A stretch of DNA of 64,000 nt from assembly GCF_042678405.1 (NCBI RefSeq), contig NZ_JBHTLI010000001.1, forward strand, positions 496,001-560,000, given 5' to 3'. The translations under genes were made by a program, and so were the position numbers. Below, in pieces: positions 8,806 to 19,200 of this stretch (positions within the stretch are counted from its first letter, which is position 1; each line of letters starts with the position of its first letter). The notes under the pieces were generated by a model, which was not told where the DNA came from, ran no database searches, and saw nothing but the letters and a program-made list of their open reading frames with translations. The DNA is from Salegentibacter_A chungangensis (GTDB lineage: Bacteria; Bacteroidota; Bacteroidia; Flavobacteriales; Flavobacteriaceae).

Positions 8806-10001
8806 GCTTCCAGCGCTTTTTTGCTTCTTCCCGCCGCGATATAAGAGGCTATAAGGCCTAATATCCCTATGGTTGCAAGCACGATGAGGATGTTCTCGAA
8901 CTTTATCTTTACCGGGTAAGGCAAGGTTGGCGTGATCATAACCAGGTCGAACTGCATCTGAAGGTAGATGAGCACAAGGGAGCAGAAAAGTCCCAGCAGT
9001 CCGCCGAAAATACACATCAGCATTCCCTGGTAGAAAAATATGTTCTTGATCTGTCTCGGGCTCGCCCCAAGGTTGAAAAGGGTTTTAATGTTCTCCCGTT
9101 TGTCCAGGATCACCATAATGATAGACCCTACCACATTGAATAAAGCAATAATAAGCACAAGGGTGAATATTAGATAGACCGCAAGATTCTCGGTATTCAG
9201 CATCTTATAGAGCACATCGTTAAGCTGCGCCCTGTTCTTAATGGTGACTTCGTTGCCAAGAACCGCCTTCAGGGCTTCGGTCACTTCTCCGGCATCGGCC
9301 CCGGGTTGCAGTTTTATTTCTACGGCCGAATATTCATCAGCCTGCATATCCAGCAGGTCTCTGGCAAAACCGATATTGGCAAAAACATACTTATCATCAA
9401 GCTCTTCGTTCACGCTGTAAATTCCGCTAACCACCACCTTTTTCTGGTTGAAGGCATCGGTAGGATTGGTGATCTGTCCCCTCCCGGGTTTAGGCACTAG
9501 GATGCGCATTAGGTGGGAATAATTGAAAACGCCAAGATTCAGTTTCCTGGAGATCTCGCTTCCTATCACCACCTGGGCTTCACTGCTGGTAAGCCAGGTG
9601 CCGTTAATGATGGCGCTGTCAATTTTTGTGACCCTTTGGTAATTCTCATCCACTCCTTTTATAAATGCCCAGTCGTTCTTAGATCGGTAATCGAGGAAGA
9701 TCCGTTCTTCAATAATTTTGGTGAACTGAGCCACACCCGGGGTGTTCCTTATCTTGTCCAGCTTAGTGGAATCGATCTTCATCACCTTCCCTTCCGAAGG
9801 AAAAAGCTTGAGATCCGGGTCAAATTCATTAGAAAAGGAAAGGCTGAAGTCCCGTAGGCCTGCAAAACCCGAGAGTACGATAAACAATGAAAAGGCCCCT
9901 GCAAAAACGCCCACCGCGGCAATAATGGTAATAATGTTGATGGCATTATTGCTGCTTTTGGTAAAGAGGTACCGCTTGGCGATGTAGAGGGGAAATTTCA
10001 A
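8802..10001 (-). CDS. FtsX/LolE-like ABC transporter permease
   Basis: A 399-residue protein with one N-terminal transmembrane helix after FPLYIAKRYLFTKSSNNAIN, a large periplasmic domain (about 45-265), and three C-terminal helices, the usual FtsX/MacB_PCD layout. Family members of this type in Flavobacteriia are annotated as lipoprotein-releasing permeases. No ATPase gene is adjacent, so its partner must be elsewhere. The start appears to be TTG at 10001-9999, one base after the rbfA stop, so the two genes are translationally close and form an operon. The substrate is not certain. Confidence 0.85.
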   Translation of the reverse strand: MKFPLYIAKRYLFTKSSNNAINIITIIAAVGVFAGAFSLFIVLSGFAGLRDFSLSFSNEFDPDLKLFPSEGKVMKIDSTKLDKIRNTPGVAQFTKIIEERIFLDYRSKNDWAFIKGVDENYQRVTKIDSAIINGTWLTSSEAQVVIGSEISRKLNLGVFNYSHLMRILVPKPGRGQITNPTDAFNQKKVVVSGIYSVNEELDDKYVFANIGFARDLLDMQADEYSAVEIKLQPGADAGEVTEALKAVLGNEVTIKNRAQLNDVLYKMLNTENLAVYLIFTLVLIIALFNVVGSIIMVILDKRENIKTLFNLGASPRQIKNIFFYQGMLMCIFGGLLGLFCSLVLIYLQMQFDLVMITPTLPYPVKIKFENILIVLATIGILGLIASYIAAGRSKKALEA

Positions 10002-10002
10002 A

Positions 10003-10395
10003 TTATTTCTTTTTCCGGCGATCTAATAGATCGGGGTTCGAAATAGGGTTTTCGTTACCTTTAATGGATTTCTCGATATTCTCGATATATTCCAGGCTAT
10101 CGTCTACATAATAATTGATATCGGGCATTTTGCGCAGCTGGTTCTTGGTGCGCTGTGCCATCTCGTGCTTGATCTTAGGCTTTAATTCGTTTATTTCCTG
10201 CAGTATCTCTTCGCCGTGTTTATTCGGAAAAATACTCAGGTAAGCCTTGGCGATGGAAAGGTCGGTAGTGACTTTCACCTTGGAAACAGAAATCAAAATT
10301 CCCGTTCTGCCGGCTTCCCTAAGGTTATTCTGAAGGATGTCGGCCAGATCTTTCTGCAATACGCCTCCTATTTTCTTTTGTCTGTTAGTTTCCAT
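10003..10395 (-). CDS. rbfA: 30S ribosome-binding factor A
   Basis: A 130-residue cytoplasmic KH-like protein that helps mature the 16S rRNA 5' end. It matches the family start METNRQKKIGGVLQKDLADI, the central KVKVTTDLSIAKAYLSIFP block, and LRKMPDINYYVDDSLEY. A -7 box on the same strand at 10400-10407 lies so close that the message may have almost no leader. It is the first gene of an operon with the FtsX-like permease. Confidence 0.95.
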   Translation of the reverse strand: METNRQKKIGGVLQKDLADILQNNLREAGRTGILISVSKVKVTTDLSIAKAYLSIFPNKHGEEILQEINELKPKIKHEMAQRTKNQLRKMPDINYYVDDSLEYIENIEKSIKGNENPISNPDLLDRRKKK

Positions 10396-10399
10396 AGTG

Positions 10400-10407
10400 C
10401 AAAAATA
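10400..10407 (-). promoter_or_regulatory. -7 box (TATTTTTG) abutting the rbfA start codon
   Basis: Read on the minus strand, the box ends four bases before the A of the rbfA ATG. Transcription normally begins about 5-8 bases after this box, which would put the start site at or inside the first codon. Confidence 0.42.
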
Positions 10408-10531
10408 GCATAATTAAGATTACAAAGGCCTGATGTTTAAGCCTGAATTCTGAAGCTTGCCTTTAACGGGCATACATAAGCCGAAAAAAATAAAGATATT
10501 TGTTGGGACAGAATTTTACAAACCTTCAGAG

Positions 10532-10942
10532 ATGAAAAAGATTGAACATATAGGCATAGCCGTAAAAAACCTTGAAGAAGCCAATAAAACCTATAAGGCG
10601 GTGATGGGTAGCGAACATTATAAGACCGAGACCGTAGAGAGCGAAGGGGTGGCGACCTCTTTTTTCAGGATAGGCGAAAGCAAGATCGAACTGCTGGCCG
10701 CTACCAGCGAAGACAGTCCCATCGCAAAATTCATTGAAAAACGGGGAGAAGGGATCCATCATATGGCTTTTGCGGTAGACAATATCGAGGCAGAGATCAA
10801 AAGGCTGGAGGCCGAAGGTTTCAGGCTTATTAATGATAAACCCAAGCAAGGTGCAGATAATAAGTTGGTTGCGTTTATGCACCCCAAAGGCGCTCACGGG
10901 GTTTTGGTGGAATTATGCCAGGATATCAACAAATTTGAATAA
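10532..10942 (+). CDS. mce: methylmalonyl-CoA epimerase
   Basis: A 136-residue vicinal-oxygen-chelate fold protein interconverting (R)- and (S)-methylmalonyl-CoA in propionate metabolism. Both half-repeats are visible: KKIEHIGIAVKNLEEA and GEGIHHMAFAVDNIEAE supply the metal histidines, and ELLAATSEDSPIAKFIEKRG is typical of the family. The reading frame extends 25 codons upstream, but the ATG at 10532 is where homology begins and fits the usual length. It stands alone between rbfA (divergent) and a tRNA. Confidence 0.93.
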   Translation: MKKIEHIGIAVKNLEEANKTYKAVMGSEHYKTETVESEGVATSFFRIGESKIELLAATSEDSPIAKFIEKRGEGIHHMAFAVDNIEAEIKRLEAEGFRLINDKPKQGADNKLVAFMHPKGAHGVLVELCQDINKFE

Positions 10943-10946
10943 ATTG

Positions 10947-10978
10947 TTTGGTGCGTAAGGGGCAATTATCTAAATTTG
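10947..10978 (+). promoter_or_regulatory. canonical Bacteroidota promoter for the tRNA gene
   Basis: TTTG at 10947-10950 and TAAATTTG at 10971-10978 are 20 bp apart, an exact match to TTTG-N19..21-TAnnTTTG. The tRNA begins 25 bp after the -7 box. The -33 box lies just past the mce stop codon. Confidence 0.75.
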
Positions 10979-11003
10979 CGCTCCAATTATTCCTTCGGGA
11001 ATG

Positions 11004-11077
11004 GGTCCTATAGCTCAGCTGGTTAGAGCACTTGACTCATAATCAAGGGGTCCCTGGTTCGAGCCCAGGTGGGACCA
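11004..11077 (+). tRNA. tRNA with anticodon CAT (elongator Met or lysidine-modified Ile2)
   Basis: A 74-nt cloverleaf. The acceptor GGTCCTA pairs with TGGGACC (one G-T pair). The D arm is in AGCTCAGCTGGTTAGAGC, and the anticodon stem CTTGA/TCAAG encloses CTCATAA with CAT at 11038-11040. The T arm is CCTGG-TTCGAGC-CCAGG. The discriminator is A and CCA is not encoded. GACTCATAATC is shared by tRNA-Ile2 and some elongator tRNA-Met genes, so the charged amino acid is not settled. It is not an initiator, because the first base pair is G-C. Confidence 0.95.
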
Positions 11078-11088
11078 CAGAGAAACAG

Positions 11089-11120
11089 AAGCCTTGCAGA
11101 GATGCAGGGCTTTTTTGTTT
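11089..11120 (+). terminator. rho-independent terminator after the tRNA
   Basis: AGCCTTGCA and TGCAGGGCT form a stem with one G-T pair around GAGA, followed by TTTTTTG at 11111-11117. Confidence 0.75.
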
Positions 11121-11464
11121 TTATATTAAAAACGAGATGGGTAAAACTGTTTTTCTTCAGTATAGATTTCCTCTTTTTCCGATAATTTTAAGGATATCAA
11201 AATAAGTCGTTTACTAATTCCATTATAAAGAGACCTGCCAAACGATAAATAGTCCTTTCCGGATTATTTTCAAACCTCATTAGACTATAAGTAGACCTCT
11301 TCAAACCTCTAATAATCTAAATTTAACTCTTATGCGTATCTCCAGCTGAAGGCTGATTTAATTTTTAAAATCAGATTTTTAAAAAATCCTGTTTTTTCTC
11401 TTTTGGTGGGTTAGGCTTAAATAAGTAACAACCTTGAAAATTGTAAATTTTATATCCGATTAAA
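11121..11464. other. AT-rich 344-bp intergenic control region upstream of the PUL
   Basis: No ORF or RNA gene is seen. It holds three AAACCTC-like heptamers at 11272, 11293 and 11303, a looser AGACCTG at 11231, and a TAAATTTA (11318-11325) that could be a -7 box. If so, the leader to the GH29 start would be about 130 nt. Confidence 0.5.
11272..11309 (+). promoter_or_regulatory. candidate operator of the hybrid two-component regulator, GH29 promoter
   Basis: AAACCTC (11272-11278), AGACCTC (11293-11299) and AAACCTC (11303-11309) lie 21 and 10 bp apart, so on one face of the helix. A related set lies before susC at 20203-20240. Helically phased repeats suit an AraC-type DNA-binding domain, and one is encoded inside this locus. 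Binding is inferred. Confidence 0.45.
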
Positions 11465-13270
11465 GTGATAAAACCTGGTTTCGGTTCTTTATTAATTATG
11501 ATCTCTTCCTTTCTATTCTTCGGAGGGGCTTTAGGTCAGTCAAAAAATAAATCTTACAAAGAGCAATGGCAATTTCCTCCAAAGGATAGTTCATTTATTG
11601 TCACGGCGGCGCAGCAACGTGAATTATATGCCACGGAAGAAGAGATGCAATGGTTCAAAGATGCCAAGTTTGGTGTTTTTGTTCACTGGGGGCCGGCACT
11701 ATTAGAAACCAATGTATTAAGCTGGGGAAGATATGGCGAACGTCCCGGGGCAGGCCGACCTGCCAAAAAAGGAGTGGCCAAAGAGGTTTATGATAATCTT
11801 TATAAAAAATTCAATCCTGTAAATTTTGATGCCGATCGCTGGATGAAGCAGGTAAAATCCTGGGGAGCAGAGTATATTGTATTTACTGCCAAACATCATG
11901 ATGGGTTTTGCTTTTTCGATGCCAAAAATACCGATTACGATATTATGAGTACCCCGTATGGGAAGGACATTGCCAGACAACTTGCTGATGCCGCTCATAA
12001 AAATAATGTAAAGCTTTTCTGGTATTATTCTCAACCCGACTGGACGCATCCCGATAATCTAAGGGAAAAGCATTACGAAAACTACCTGCCTTATATGAAA
12101 GAGCACCTGGAAACTCTTTTTACCGATTATGGGAAAATAGATGGGATTTTCTGGGATCACCTTGCAACTAAATACTGGCAATGGGACAGCTATCATATTT
12201 ATAAAAAGATGAAAGAATGGCAACCGGGAATTATCAGTAATGCCCGAAATGGTTTTGGCTGGCCGTTGCAGGATCGCGGGGATTATGATAATCCTGAGCA
12301 ATCGCTTGGCCCGATTGATCACCACCGCTATTGGGAAGCCTGTTTAACAATGACAGATAAATGGCTGTACAGCCCAAAGGGGCCTATCAAAACATTTGAA
12401 AGTGTTCTGGGGATGTTAGTGCAGGTAGCGGGAAATGGCGGAAATCTTCTACTTAATCTTGGGCCTGACGGAAAAGGTGAATTTGTTGAAGAAGAAGTTG
12501 AGGAAGTTCAGAAAATAGGAGAGTGGATAGAAAAGTATGGTTATACCTTGAAAAACACCCGTCGTGGAATTTATATGGGTGGGGATTACGGGGCCTCCAC
12601 TCAGCATGAAGAAACGCTTTATTTACATTTCCTGGAACAACTTTCTGATGACGCGGAAGCAGTTTTTGAACTGCCGGAGCTACCTATGAAAGTCAAGGCT
12701 GTGGATGGAGTTACAGAAGGTTTTAAAAATTACAAAGTCGAAAACGGTCATTTAAAGCTCATTTTCGACAAGTCTGATTATCAAAATAACCTGGATAATA
12801 TCGTAAAACTTGAACTTGCCAAAGATCCTGCAGAATTTGAAAGGATTGAAACCTGGGAAGCTATTCCTGTAGCTGCATCAGAATTTGATGTTTCGGCAAG
12901 CTCTTCAGATCGTGATAACCCTGAAGTCCTCTACCAGACTGATGGGAATGTGTTTAGTGAAGGCATTCACCTTAAAAAATGGTGGTCTCCAGCCAAAAAT
13001 GATAAAAATCCGACACTCACCCTGGAATTTAATCAGCCAAAAAAAATAAGAACAGTCTTACTGAGTGAGCATATCCGTACTCATTCGGTTCGGGATTTTG
13101 ATATCGAAATCAAAGATCAGAGCGGTGACTGGAAAAGGATCTTCAAAGGCAGTGTTATTGGGGAAGGTTTAAGGATCAGACTTAGCGGAAAGAAAATCTA
13201 TGGAATACGGCTAGTGGTTAATAAAAGTAGATACAGGACTGAGATTACAGCATTTAATATTTATGAATAA
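11465..13270 (+). CDS. GH29 alpha-L-fucosidase with C-terminal discoidin-like domain
   Basis: A 601-residue exported enzyme expected to remove alpha-L-fucose (or the related alpha-L-galactose). The signal peptide ends near GALGQS. The catalytic barrel spans about 55-360, with FGVFVHWGP, FTAKHHDGF and KIDGIFWDH, in which Asp231 is the probable nucleophile. Residues about 470-601 look like an F5/8 type C (CBM32-like) jelly roll (LRIRLSGKKIYGIRLVV). The start is GTG at 11465, because the first in-frame ATG would leave a signal peptide without a positive charge. It overlaps the next sulfatase by 8 bp and is the first gene of the PUL, behind three operator-like repeats. Confidence 0.92.
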   Translation: MIKPGFGSLLIMISSFLFFGGALGQSKNKSYKEQWQFPPKDSSFIVTAAQQRELYATEEEMQWFKDAKFGVFVHWGPALLETNVLSWGRYGERPGAGRPAKKGVAKEVYDNLYKKFNPVNFDADRWMKQVKSWGAEYIVFTAKHHDGFCFFDAKNTDYDIMSTPYGKDIARQLADAAHKNNVKLFWYYSQPDWTHPDNLREKHYENYLPYMKEHLETLFTDYGKIDGIFWDHLATKYWQWDSYHIYKKMKEWQPGIISNARNGFGWPLQDRGDYDNPEQSLGPIDHHRYWEACLTMTDKWLYSPKGPIKTFESVLGMLVQVAGNGGNLLLNLGPDGKGEFVEEEVEEVQKIGEWIEKYGYTLKNTRRGIYMGGDYGASTQHEETLYLHFLEQLSDDAEAVFELPELPMKVKAVDGVTEGFKNYKVENGHLKLIFDKSDYQNNLDNIVKLELAKDPAEFERIETWEAIPVAASEFDVSASSSDRDNPEVLYQTDGNVFSEGIHLKKWWSPAKNDKNPTLTLEFNQPKKIRTVLLSEHIRTHSVRDFDIEIKDQSGDWKRIFKGSVIGEGLRIRLSGKKIYGIRLVVNKSRYRTEITAFNIYE

Positions 13271-14792
13271 GCTCATTTTTTACATATTTATAATCTTCGG
13301 GGTCACACTGAATGCTCAGCGCTCAGAAAAACCCAATGTGATTATCATTCTTGCAGACGATATGGGAGTCGGGGATATTTCAGGAATAAATCCGGATTCA
13401 AAGATCGCCACGCCTAATATCGATAAATTGCTAAAGAAGGGTATTCGGTTTACCGATGGTCATTCTTCCTCTTCGGTTTGCACTCCTTCAAGATACAGCC
13501 TCCTTACAGGGCAATATTCCTGGAGAACGAGACTGAAGAAAAAAGTACTTCATGGGGATAGCAGAGCAATGATAGATCCTTCAGTAAAAACTATTGCAGG
13601 AGTCTTTAAGAATAGCGACTACAAAACGGCAATGATTGGGAAATGGCATCTTGGATGGGACTGGCAGACGAAGAATGGTGAAATATTGCAGGAAGATCCT
13701 GAAAATCCGTATTGGATCGCAAAAAATGATGCCGCTAAGATCGATTATAGAAGGCCTTTTAAAGGCGGTCCAACAGATCGTGGCTTTGATTATTTCTACG
13801 GGATTAATGCGTCTCTGGATATGCCTCCCTATACGTTTATTGAAAATAATAAAGTGGAGACTCTGCCAGATTCGAACTGGAAAGGACAGGGAAGAAAATC
13901 TGAAGGTCCCAAGGCACATCAAAAATTTATGCGTGGCGGTGTTGCAAAACCAGGTTTCGATCCGCAACAGGTATTCCCGGTTTTAAAGAATAAAACTATT
14001 GAATATATTCAAAATGCAGACGCAAAAGCTCCGTTCTTCTTATACGTTTCACTTACAGCTCCGCATACTCCGGTTTTGCCAGATGAGAAATTTAAAGGAA
14101 AAAGTGAAGCCGGTGCTTATGGTGATTTTATTGAGCAGATAGATGCTGCTGTTGGGGATATCGTTGCGGCTGTTGAAGAAAAGCAAATTTCAGAAAATAC
14201 CATTATAATTTTTACGGCCGATAATGGTGCTTCCAAATCTTCCTTTCCTAAAGAGTTTGAAGCGAAATTCGATCATAAACCAAGTTATAATTTCAGAGGA
14301 AGAAAAGGCTCTTTGCATCAGGGAGGGCATGCTGTTCCTTTTATCGTCAGCTGGCCGGGGATAGATCCTAAAACTATTGATACCCCGGTTCTGCAAAACG
14401 ATTTCCTAATGACTTTTGCAGATCTGCTGGATGTGGAAATCGATGAAAACGAAGCTGTTGATAGTTTTAGCCTTATGCCGTTAATTACCGGGGATGGAAC
14501 TTACCATAGAGAGGCTTCGGTTTATAACAATTTTGGCGGATGGTTGTCTATAAGAATGGGTGACTGGAAAATGGATATGACAAGGTCCCGAAAAAAGACC
14601 AGTTTGTATCATATAAAGCAAGATCCGCAGGAAGAACTTAATTTGGCTGGAAAGCCCAAATACAGAGAAATTCAACAAAAACTGAAAGAAAAGCTATCAG
14701 AAATAATTCTAAATGGCCGCAGCACTCCCGGCAGGAAATTGAAGAATGAAGGTCCGGAAATCTGGGATCAGTTATTCTGGCTAAAACCTTAA
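13263..14792 (+). CDS. S1 family sulfatase (CTPSR type), exported
   Basis: A 509-residue formylglycine-dependent sulfatase. The signal peptide ends TLNAQ. The metal block is IIILADDMGVGD. The maturation motif CTPSRYSLLTG has Cys73, to be converted to formylglycine, and FTADNGASKSS is the second metal site. GRKGSLHQGGHAVPFIVSWPG is a typical substrate-pocket strand. The ATG sits inside the GH29 stop region (8-bp overlap), so the two are probably cotranslated. Its pairing with a fucosidase suggests it desulfates fucose or a fucosylated side chain, but the subfamily and target cannot be fixed from motifs alone. Confidence 0.9.
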   Translation: MNKLIFYIFIIFGVTLNAQRSEKPNVIIILADDMGVGDISGINPDSKIATPNIDKLLKKGIRFTDGHSSSSVCTPSRYSLLTGQYSWRTRLKKKVLHGDSRAMIDPSVKTIAGVFKNSDYKTAMIGKWHLGWDWQTKNGEILQEDPENPYWIAKNDAAKIDYRRPFKGGPTDRGFDYFYGINASLDMPPYTFIENNKVETLPDSNWKGQGRKSEGPKAHQKFMRGGVAKPGFDPQQVFPVLKNKTIEYIQNADAKAPFFLYVSLTAPHTPVLPDEKFKGKSEAGAYGDFIEQIDAAVGDIVAAVEEKQISENTIIIFTADNGASKSSFPKEFEAKFDHKPSYNFRGRKGSLHQGGHAVPFIVSWPGIDPKTIDTPVLQNDFLMTFADLLDVEIDENEAVDSFSLMPLITGDGTYHREASVYNNFGGWLSIRMGDWKMDMTRSRKKTSLYHIKQDPQEELNLAGKPKYREIQQKLKEKLSEIILNGRSTPGRKLKNEGPEIWDQLFWLKP

Positions 14793-14796
14793 GGAA

Positions 14797-16212
14797 TTGA
14801 AACATATTTTAAACATACTTCTTTTTGTGGGTTTTGTGCTGAATGCTCAGCACCCAGAAAAACCTAACGTCGTTTTTATCCTGGCTGATGATCTTGGGAT
14901 CAACGCACTTCACTGCTATGGAAATGAATATGTGGAATCGCCAAATATCGACAGGCTTTTTGCTGAAGGCATGCATTTTACCAATGGATATTCCAGTGAT
15001 CCAACCTGTGCGCCATCACGTGCTTCCATCATGAGCGGCCAGTATGTGCCCAGGCATAAGGTTTACAGGGTGGTAGACCGGTACAAGAAAGATTCGGTGA
15101 CCCTGCGTCATATGAAATATCTGCCTCCGGAGATCAATCAGACCAAAGGGGAAGGAAAAGGAATGTCTTCTGAAAAAATAACCATTCCCGAAACTTTACG
15201 AAAAAACGGATATACAACTGCGGGCTTTGGAAAATGGCATTTAGGAAGAAAGAGCATGGGGATGAAGAATCAGGGTTTTGATGATGCGATAGAAGTCACG
15301 GGTCATTATGATTTCAAGATCCATTCAGAAGTAAAAATCGATAAACCTGATTCCCTCTATTCTTCAGATTTTATTACAGGAAAGGGTATAGAATTTATGA
15401 AAAAAGCGGTGAAGGATAAGAAACCTTTTTTCCTGTATCTGCCGTATTATTTAGTTCATAAGCCACTTGAGCCAAAACCGGAAGCTTTGAAACATTTTCG
15501 GAAGAAATATAAGGGAAATAAAGAGCTGAAAGAAGATGATATCAAGGTGCTTGCGATGATAAAAAGTCTGGATGAAAATGTGGGGCAGGTCCTTCAGGCC
15601 ATTGATAATCTTAACATTGAAAAAGAGACCATAGTTGTTTTTGTTTCAGATAATGGGCATTATAAAACAGATGGAAAGATTTTCAATAAACCATACCGGG
15701 GTTTCAAGGGCCAAACTTTTGAAGGTGGCATAAGGGTTCCCTATATTTTCAAATGGCCAGGGAAGATTCCTGCAAAAACCAAAAGCGGGGAGCCTGTAAT
15801 CCACGTGGATATCTATCCTACTATTTTAGGCTTGACCGGTACTCCAAAACCGGAAAATTATGTGTTGGACGGCGAAGATCTCAGCCCGGTATTATCAGGG
15901 AAAAAAGATCATTTAAACCGGGAAGCTTTGATATGGCAATACACCAATTATGCCCGTTACCGTCCAAAAAAGAAGAGTTTTGCATCAAGTTGGGTGAACG
16001 TAATTCAAAAGGATGGTTTTAAACTTACCGAAGATGTAGAGACTGGGAAATTCTATTTATATTATCTTAAGGAAGATCCATATGAAACTGAAAATGTGGT
16101 GAACGAATATCCGGAGAAAGCTGGTGACTTAAAAAAAGAACTCGAAAAATGGAAGAGAGAAACGCAATCGGAGGAGCTAGTTGCAAACCCTGATTATATT
16201 GAAAGCGAATGA
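14797..16212 (+). CDS. S1 family sulfatase (CAPSR type), exported
   Basis: A 471-residue sulfatase. A short signal peptide ends VLNAQ, followed by VVFILADDLGINALHCYG (metal ligands) and CAPSRASIMSGQY with Cys71 for formylglycine. GKWHLGRKSMG and VFVSDNGHYKTDG follow. The only start that keeps the signal peptide is TTG at 14797, four bases after the previous stop. It lies between another sulfatase and the regulator. The sulfate position it attacks is unknown. Confidence 0.9.
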   Translation: MKHILNILLFVGFVLNAQHPEKPNVVFILADDLGINALHCYGNEYVESPNIDRLFAEGMHFTNGYSSDPTCAPSRASIMSGQYVPRHKVYRVVDRYKKDSVTLRHMKYLPPEINQTKGEGKGMSSEKITIPETLRKNGYTTAGFGKWHLGRKSMGMKNQGFDDAIEVTGHYDFKIHSEVKIDKPDSLYSSDFITGKGIEFMKKAVKDKKPFFLYLPYYLVHKPLEPKPEALKHFRKKYKGNKELKEDDIKVLAMIKSLDENVGQVLQAIDNLNIEKETIVVFVSDNGHYKTDGKIFNKPYRGFKGQTFEGGIRVPYIFKWPGKIPAKTKSGEPVIHVDIYPTILGLTGTPKPENYVLDGEDLSPVLSGKKDHLNREALIWQYTNYARYRPKKKSFASSWVNVIQKDGFKLTEDVETGKFYLYYLKEDPYETENVVNEYPEKAGDLKKELEKWKRETQSEELVANPDYIESE

Positions 16213-16249
16213 TCTCAAATATTTTAAATACCTTATTTAAAAATTCAGT

Positions 16250-19200
16250 TTGAAGAAAATACTTCTGATATTATTTTTTTGGAGCACCTGTATAACAGCT
16301 CAGCAACAATTCCGATTTAAAAAATTGTCTTTTGAGGAAGGGGTGAGCCAGAGTATTGTCTACGCTATTTCTCAGGATTCCATCGGAAATATCTGGATGG
16401 CCAGTGAAGAGGGCGTTATCAGGTATAATTCCAAAAATTCGGAAACCTATAATAAATATGACGGCCTGCCCGATGAATTTGGAACACGCATCAGGACCAT
16501 TTTTATAGATTCCGGGAACAAGGTCTGGATTGGAGGTGAAAACGGGATCGCCTATTTTGATGAAGGCGAAAATGATTTCAAAAAGATAGAATTATCGGGG
16601 AATTTACAGCCTTCCCTGGTAAAATTCTTTGCTGAAGACGAAGATGGGAATCTGTGGGTAGGTTGTTTTAATGGCCTTTGGAAATTAACCCATAAAGGTG
16701 ACAACACACAGGTAAAAAGGGTTCAGAATCTTCCCAATGTTCAAACGGTTCATTATATAAACAATAGTATTCTTGCCGGAACAGATTCGGGTCTTTACAG
16801 AATTGATACCCAGACCGGAGAAATCGTGAAACTTACGGGTCTTAATAAAGACTATAGTGTGACCGATCTTGCGAGATTGAATGATACTACGTTCATCATT
16901 GGTACGAGAAGGAATGGGATCATACTTACTGATAATGATTTTAATTTTAAAAGGAATATAGATCTTCCAACAGGCCTGCGTGACTTTCCTGTTTTTGATC
17001 TTATTGTTCAGGGGGATAAAGTTTACATTGCTACAGATGGGGCAGGTCTTATAGTTACCAACCGGGTTTTTGAGCAATTCGAAATTTTCCAGAGCGATGA
17101 AGATGATCTCAACTCAATTTCCAGTAACGGAATTTATGATATTCATATAGGCCGCGAAAATATCCTCTGGATAGCAACTTATGGAGGTGGTGTTAATTAC
17201 TACAACCCGACCTCTAATAATTTTTCGGTATACAGGCATATTATAAATGAACCCAACAGCTTGTCCAATAATTTTGTGCGAGCCATAGCCGAAGATGATA
17301 AAGAGCGTATCTGGTTCGGGACTAAAAAGGGGATCAGTATTTTTGATAAGAAAACAGGAGCGTGGAAATATTTACCTAATCTTAAAGAAACCGGGAATAC
17401 AACTTTTTCTGAAATCATTCTTGCCCTGGAGCCCGATGGTGAGAATATGTGGGTTGGGACTTATGATAGCGGGGCCTATAAGGTTTCCACGAAAGATCTG
17501 GCTACCAAACACTTTTCTTCCCAGGAATTACCATCCTTTGGATTAAACAAGATCTATGATATTTACCGTGATAAAACCGGAGATATTTGGTTTGGTGGTA
17601 TAGACGGCGAGCTTACCCAGCTTAAGGAGAACGGCCAGGTCTTCACTTTTAATATCAACCAGGTAAAACATATAATTTCCGGGCCCGGGAATACCATCCT
17701 TATTGCGGGACGTAATGGCGTTCATCAGCTGGACCCGGAGAGCGGCAGGATCACTCAGTTTACAAAACTTACTCCGGGAAACAACCAATTTGACTATTTC
17801 ACGATTAACGCAATTGCCAGTTATGATGAAAACCAACTGTTGGTAGGCACTAATGGCGGAGGCCTGCTCATTTATAATACCGAAGATCAATCTATTAGAG
17901 GTCTGAATAAAGCAAAAGGAATGCCCTCCGATATCATTCAGGGAATTCTGATAGGCGATGAAAATGAAATCTGGGCCAGTACTACCAGTGGTCTTGTAAA
18001 TCTGGATCTTAAGGCAAATGATACTTTAATCAGGGTTTATGATGAAAGCGATGGATTGTCGGGAACCGAATTTAACTACGGAAGCTTTAAAAAACTAAAA
18101 GGAGGCTTAATGGCTTTTGGAGGCACCCGGGGGGCCACAGTTTTTAACCCTTCAAAGATTCAGGAGGCAAATATGGAGCCTAAAATTTTCTTTGAAGATT
18201 TCAGTCTTGCCAACAGCAGTGCAAATGAAGAGCATAATCCCTTAAAAAAATCGATAAATGTCACTGATAAGATCGACCTGAAATATAACCAGAATTCTTT
18301 CTCTTTTCGGTTTGTAGGAGTCCTTCACAACGGTAGTTCCAAGATCCGGTATTCCTGGAAACTGGAAGGTTTTGAAGAAGAATGGACGGAGCCTTCAACA
18401 TTAAATGTGGCGAGTTATACCAACATGGGGCCGGGAAACTACACCTTTAAGGTAAAGGCTGCGAATCGTATGGGGGAATTTGGTCCGCCCCGGGAGATCA
18501 ATATAGAAATTCATTCCCCCTGGTATAGCTCTCCCTTAGCAATACTTGTATACGTTATACTTTTAGCGGGAGTATTTCTTTTAGTTGTTTATGTTACTTC
18601 AGCTTTTGTTAACAAGAAAAATGCTGAGCAACAGGTCGATTTCTATAACAATCTCACCCACGAAATTCGAACTCCTTTGGCCATTTTAATGTCTTCTCTG
18701 GACAATTATTCCAGAAACAGATCTGATGACCAAAACAACACCCGTCTTAAAGGAACTATTAAAAGGCTCAATTCCCTCTTTGAACAGATGCTTACCTACC
18801 AGAAATCCACAACTGGAGATTCCTACCGGGATGTGGATGCAATAGCTCCCCAGGCTCATATTGCTGAACTGGCTGAAGATTTTGAACCTATGCTGGAGGA
18901 AAGGCATCTTGAAATTGAATTTAATAATGAGTGGAATGAAGAGCTCTTTTATTTCAACAAGGAAGATTTTGATAAAGTGATCTTTAACCTTATTTCTAAT
19001 GCAATTAAATATTCATTTGATAATGAGAAGATCACTTTAAAGACCAGCAAAAAGGATGAGTTCTTAAAAATCACCATTACCGATAAGGGAATTGGGATCC
19101 CAAAAGATCAGCAAAAAAATATCCTGAGGAGGTTTTACAGGGCCCGGAATGTTGTTAATAGTCAGAAACCGGGCACAGGCCTGGGGCTTATGCTGGTAAA

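Noticed and set aside
11004..11077. tRNA-associated integration of the PUL as a genomic island
   Set aside because: The PUL starts just after a tRNA, but I found no repeat of the tRNA 3' end on the far side and no integrase or transposase in the window.
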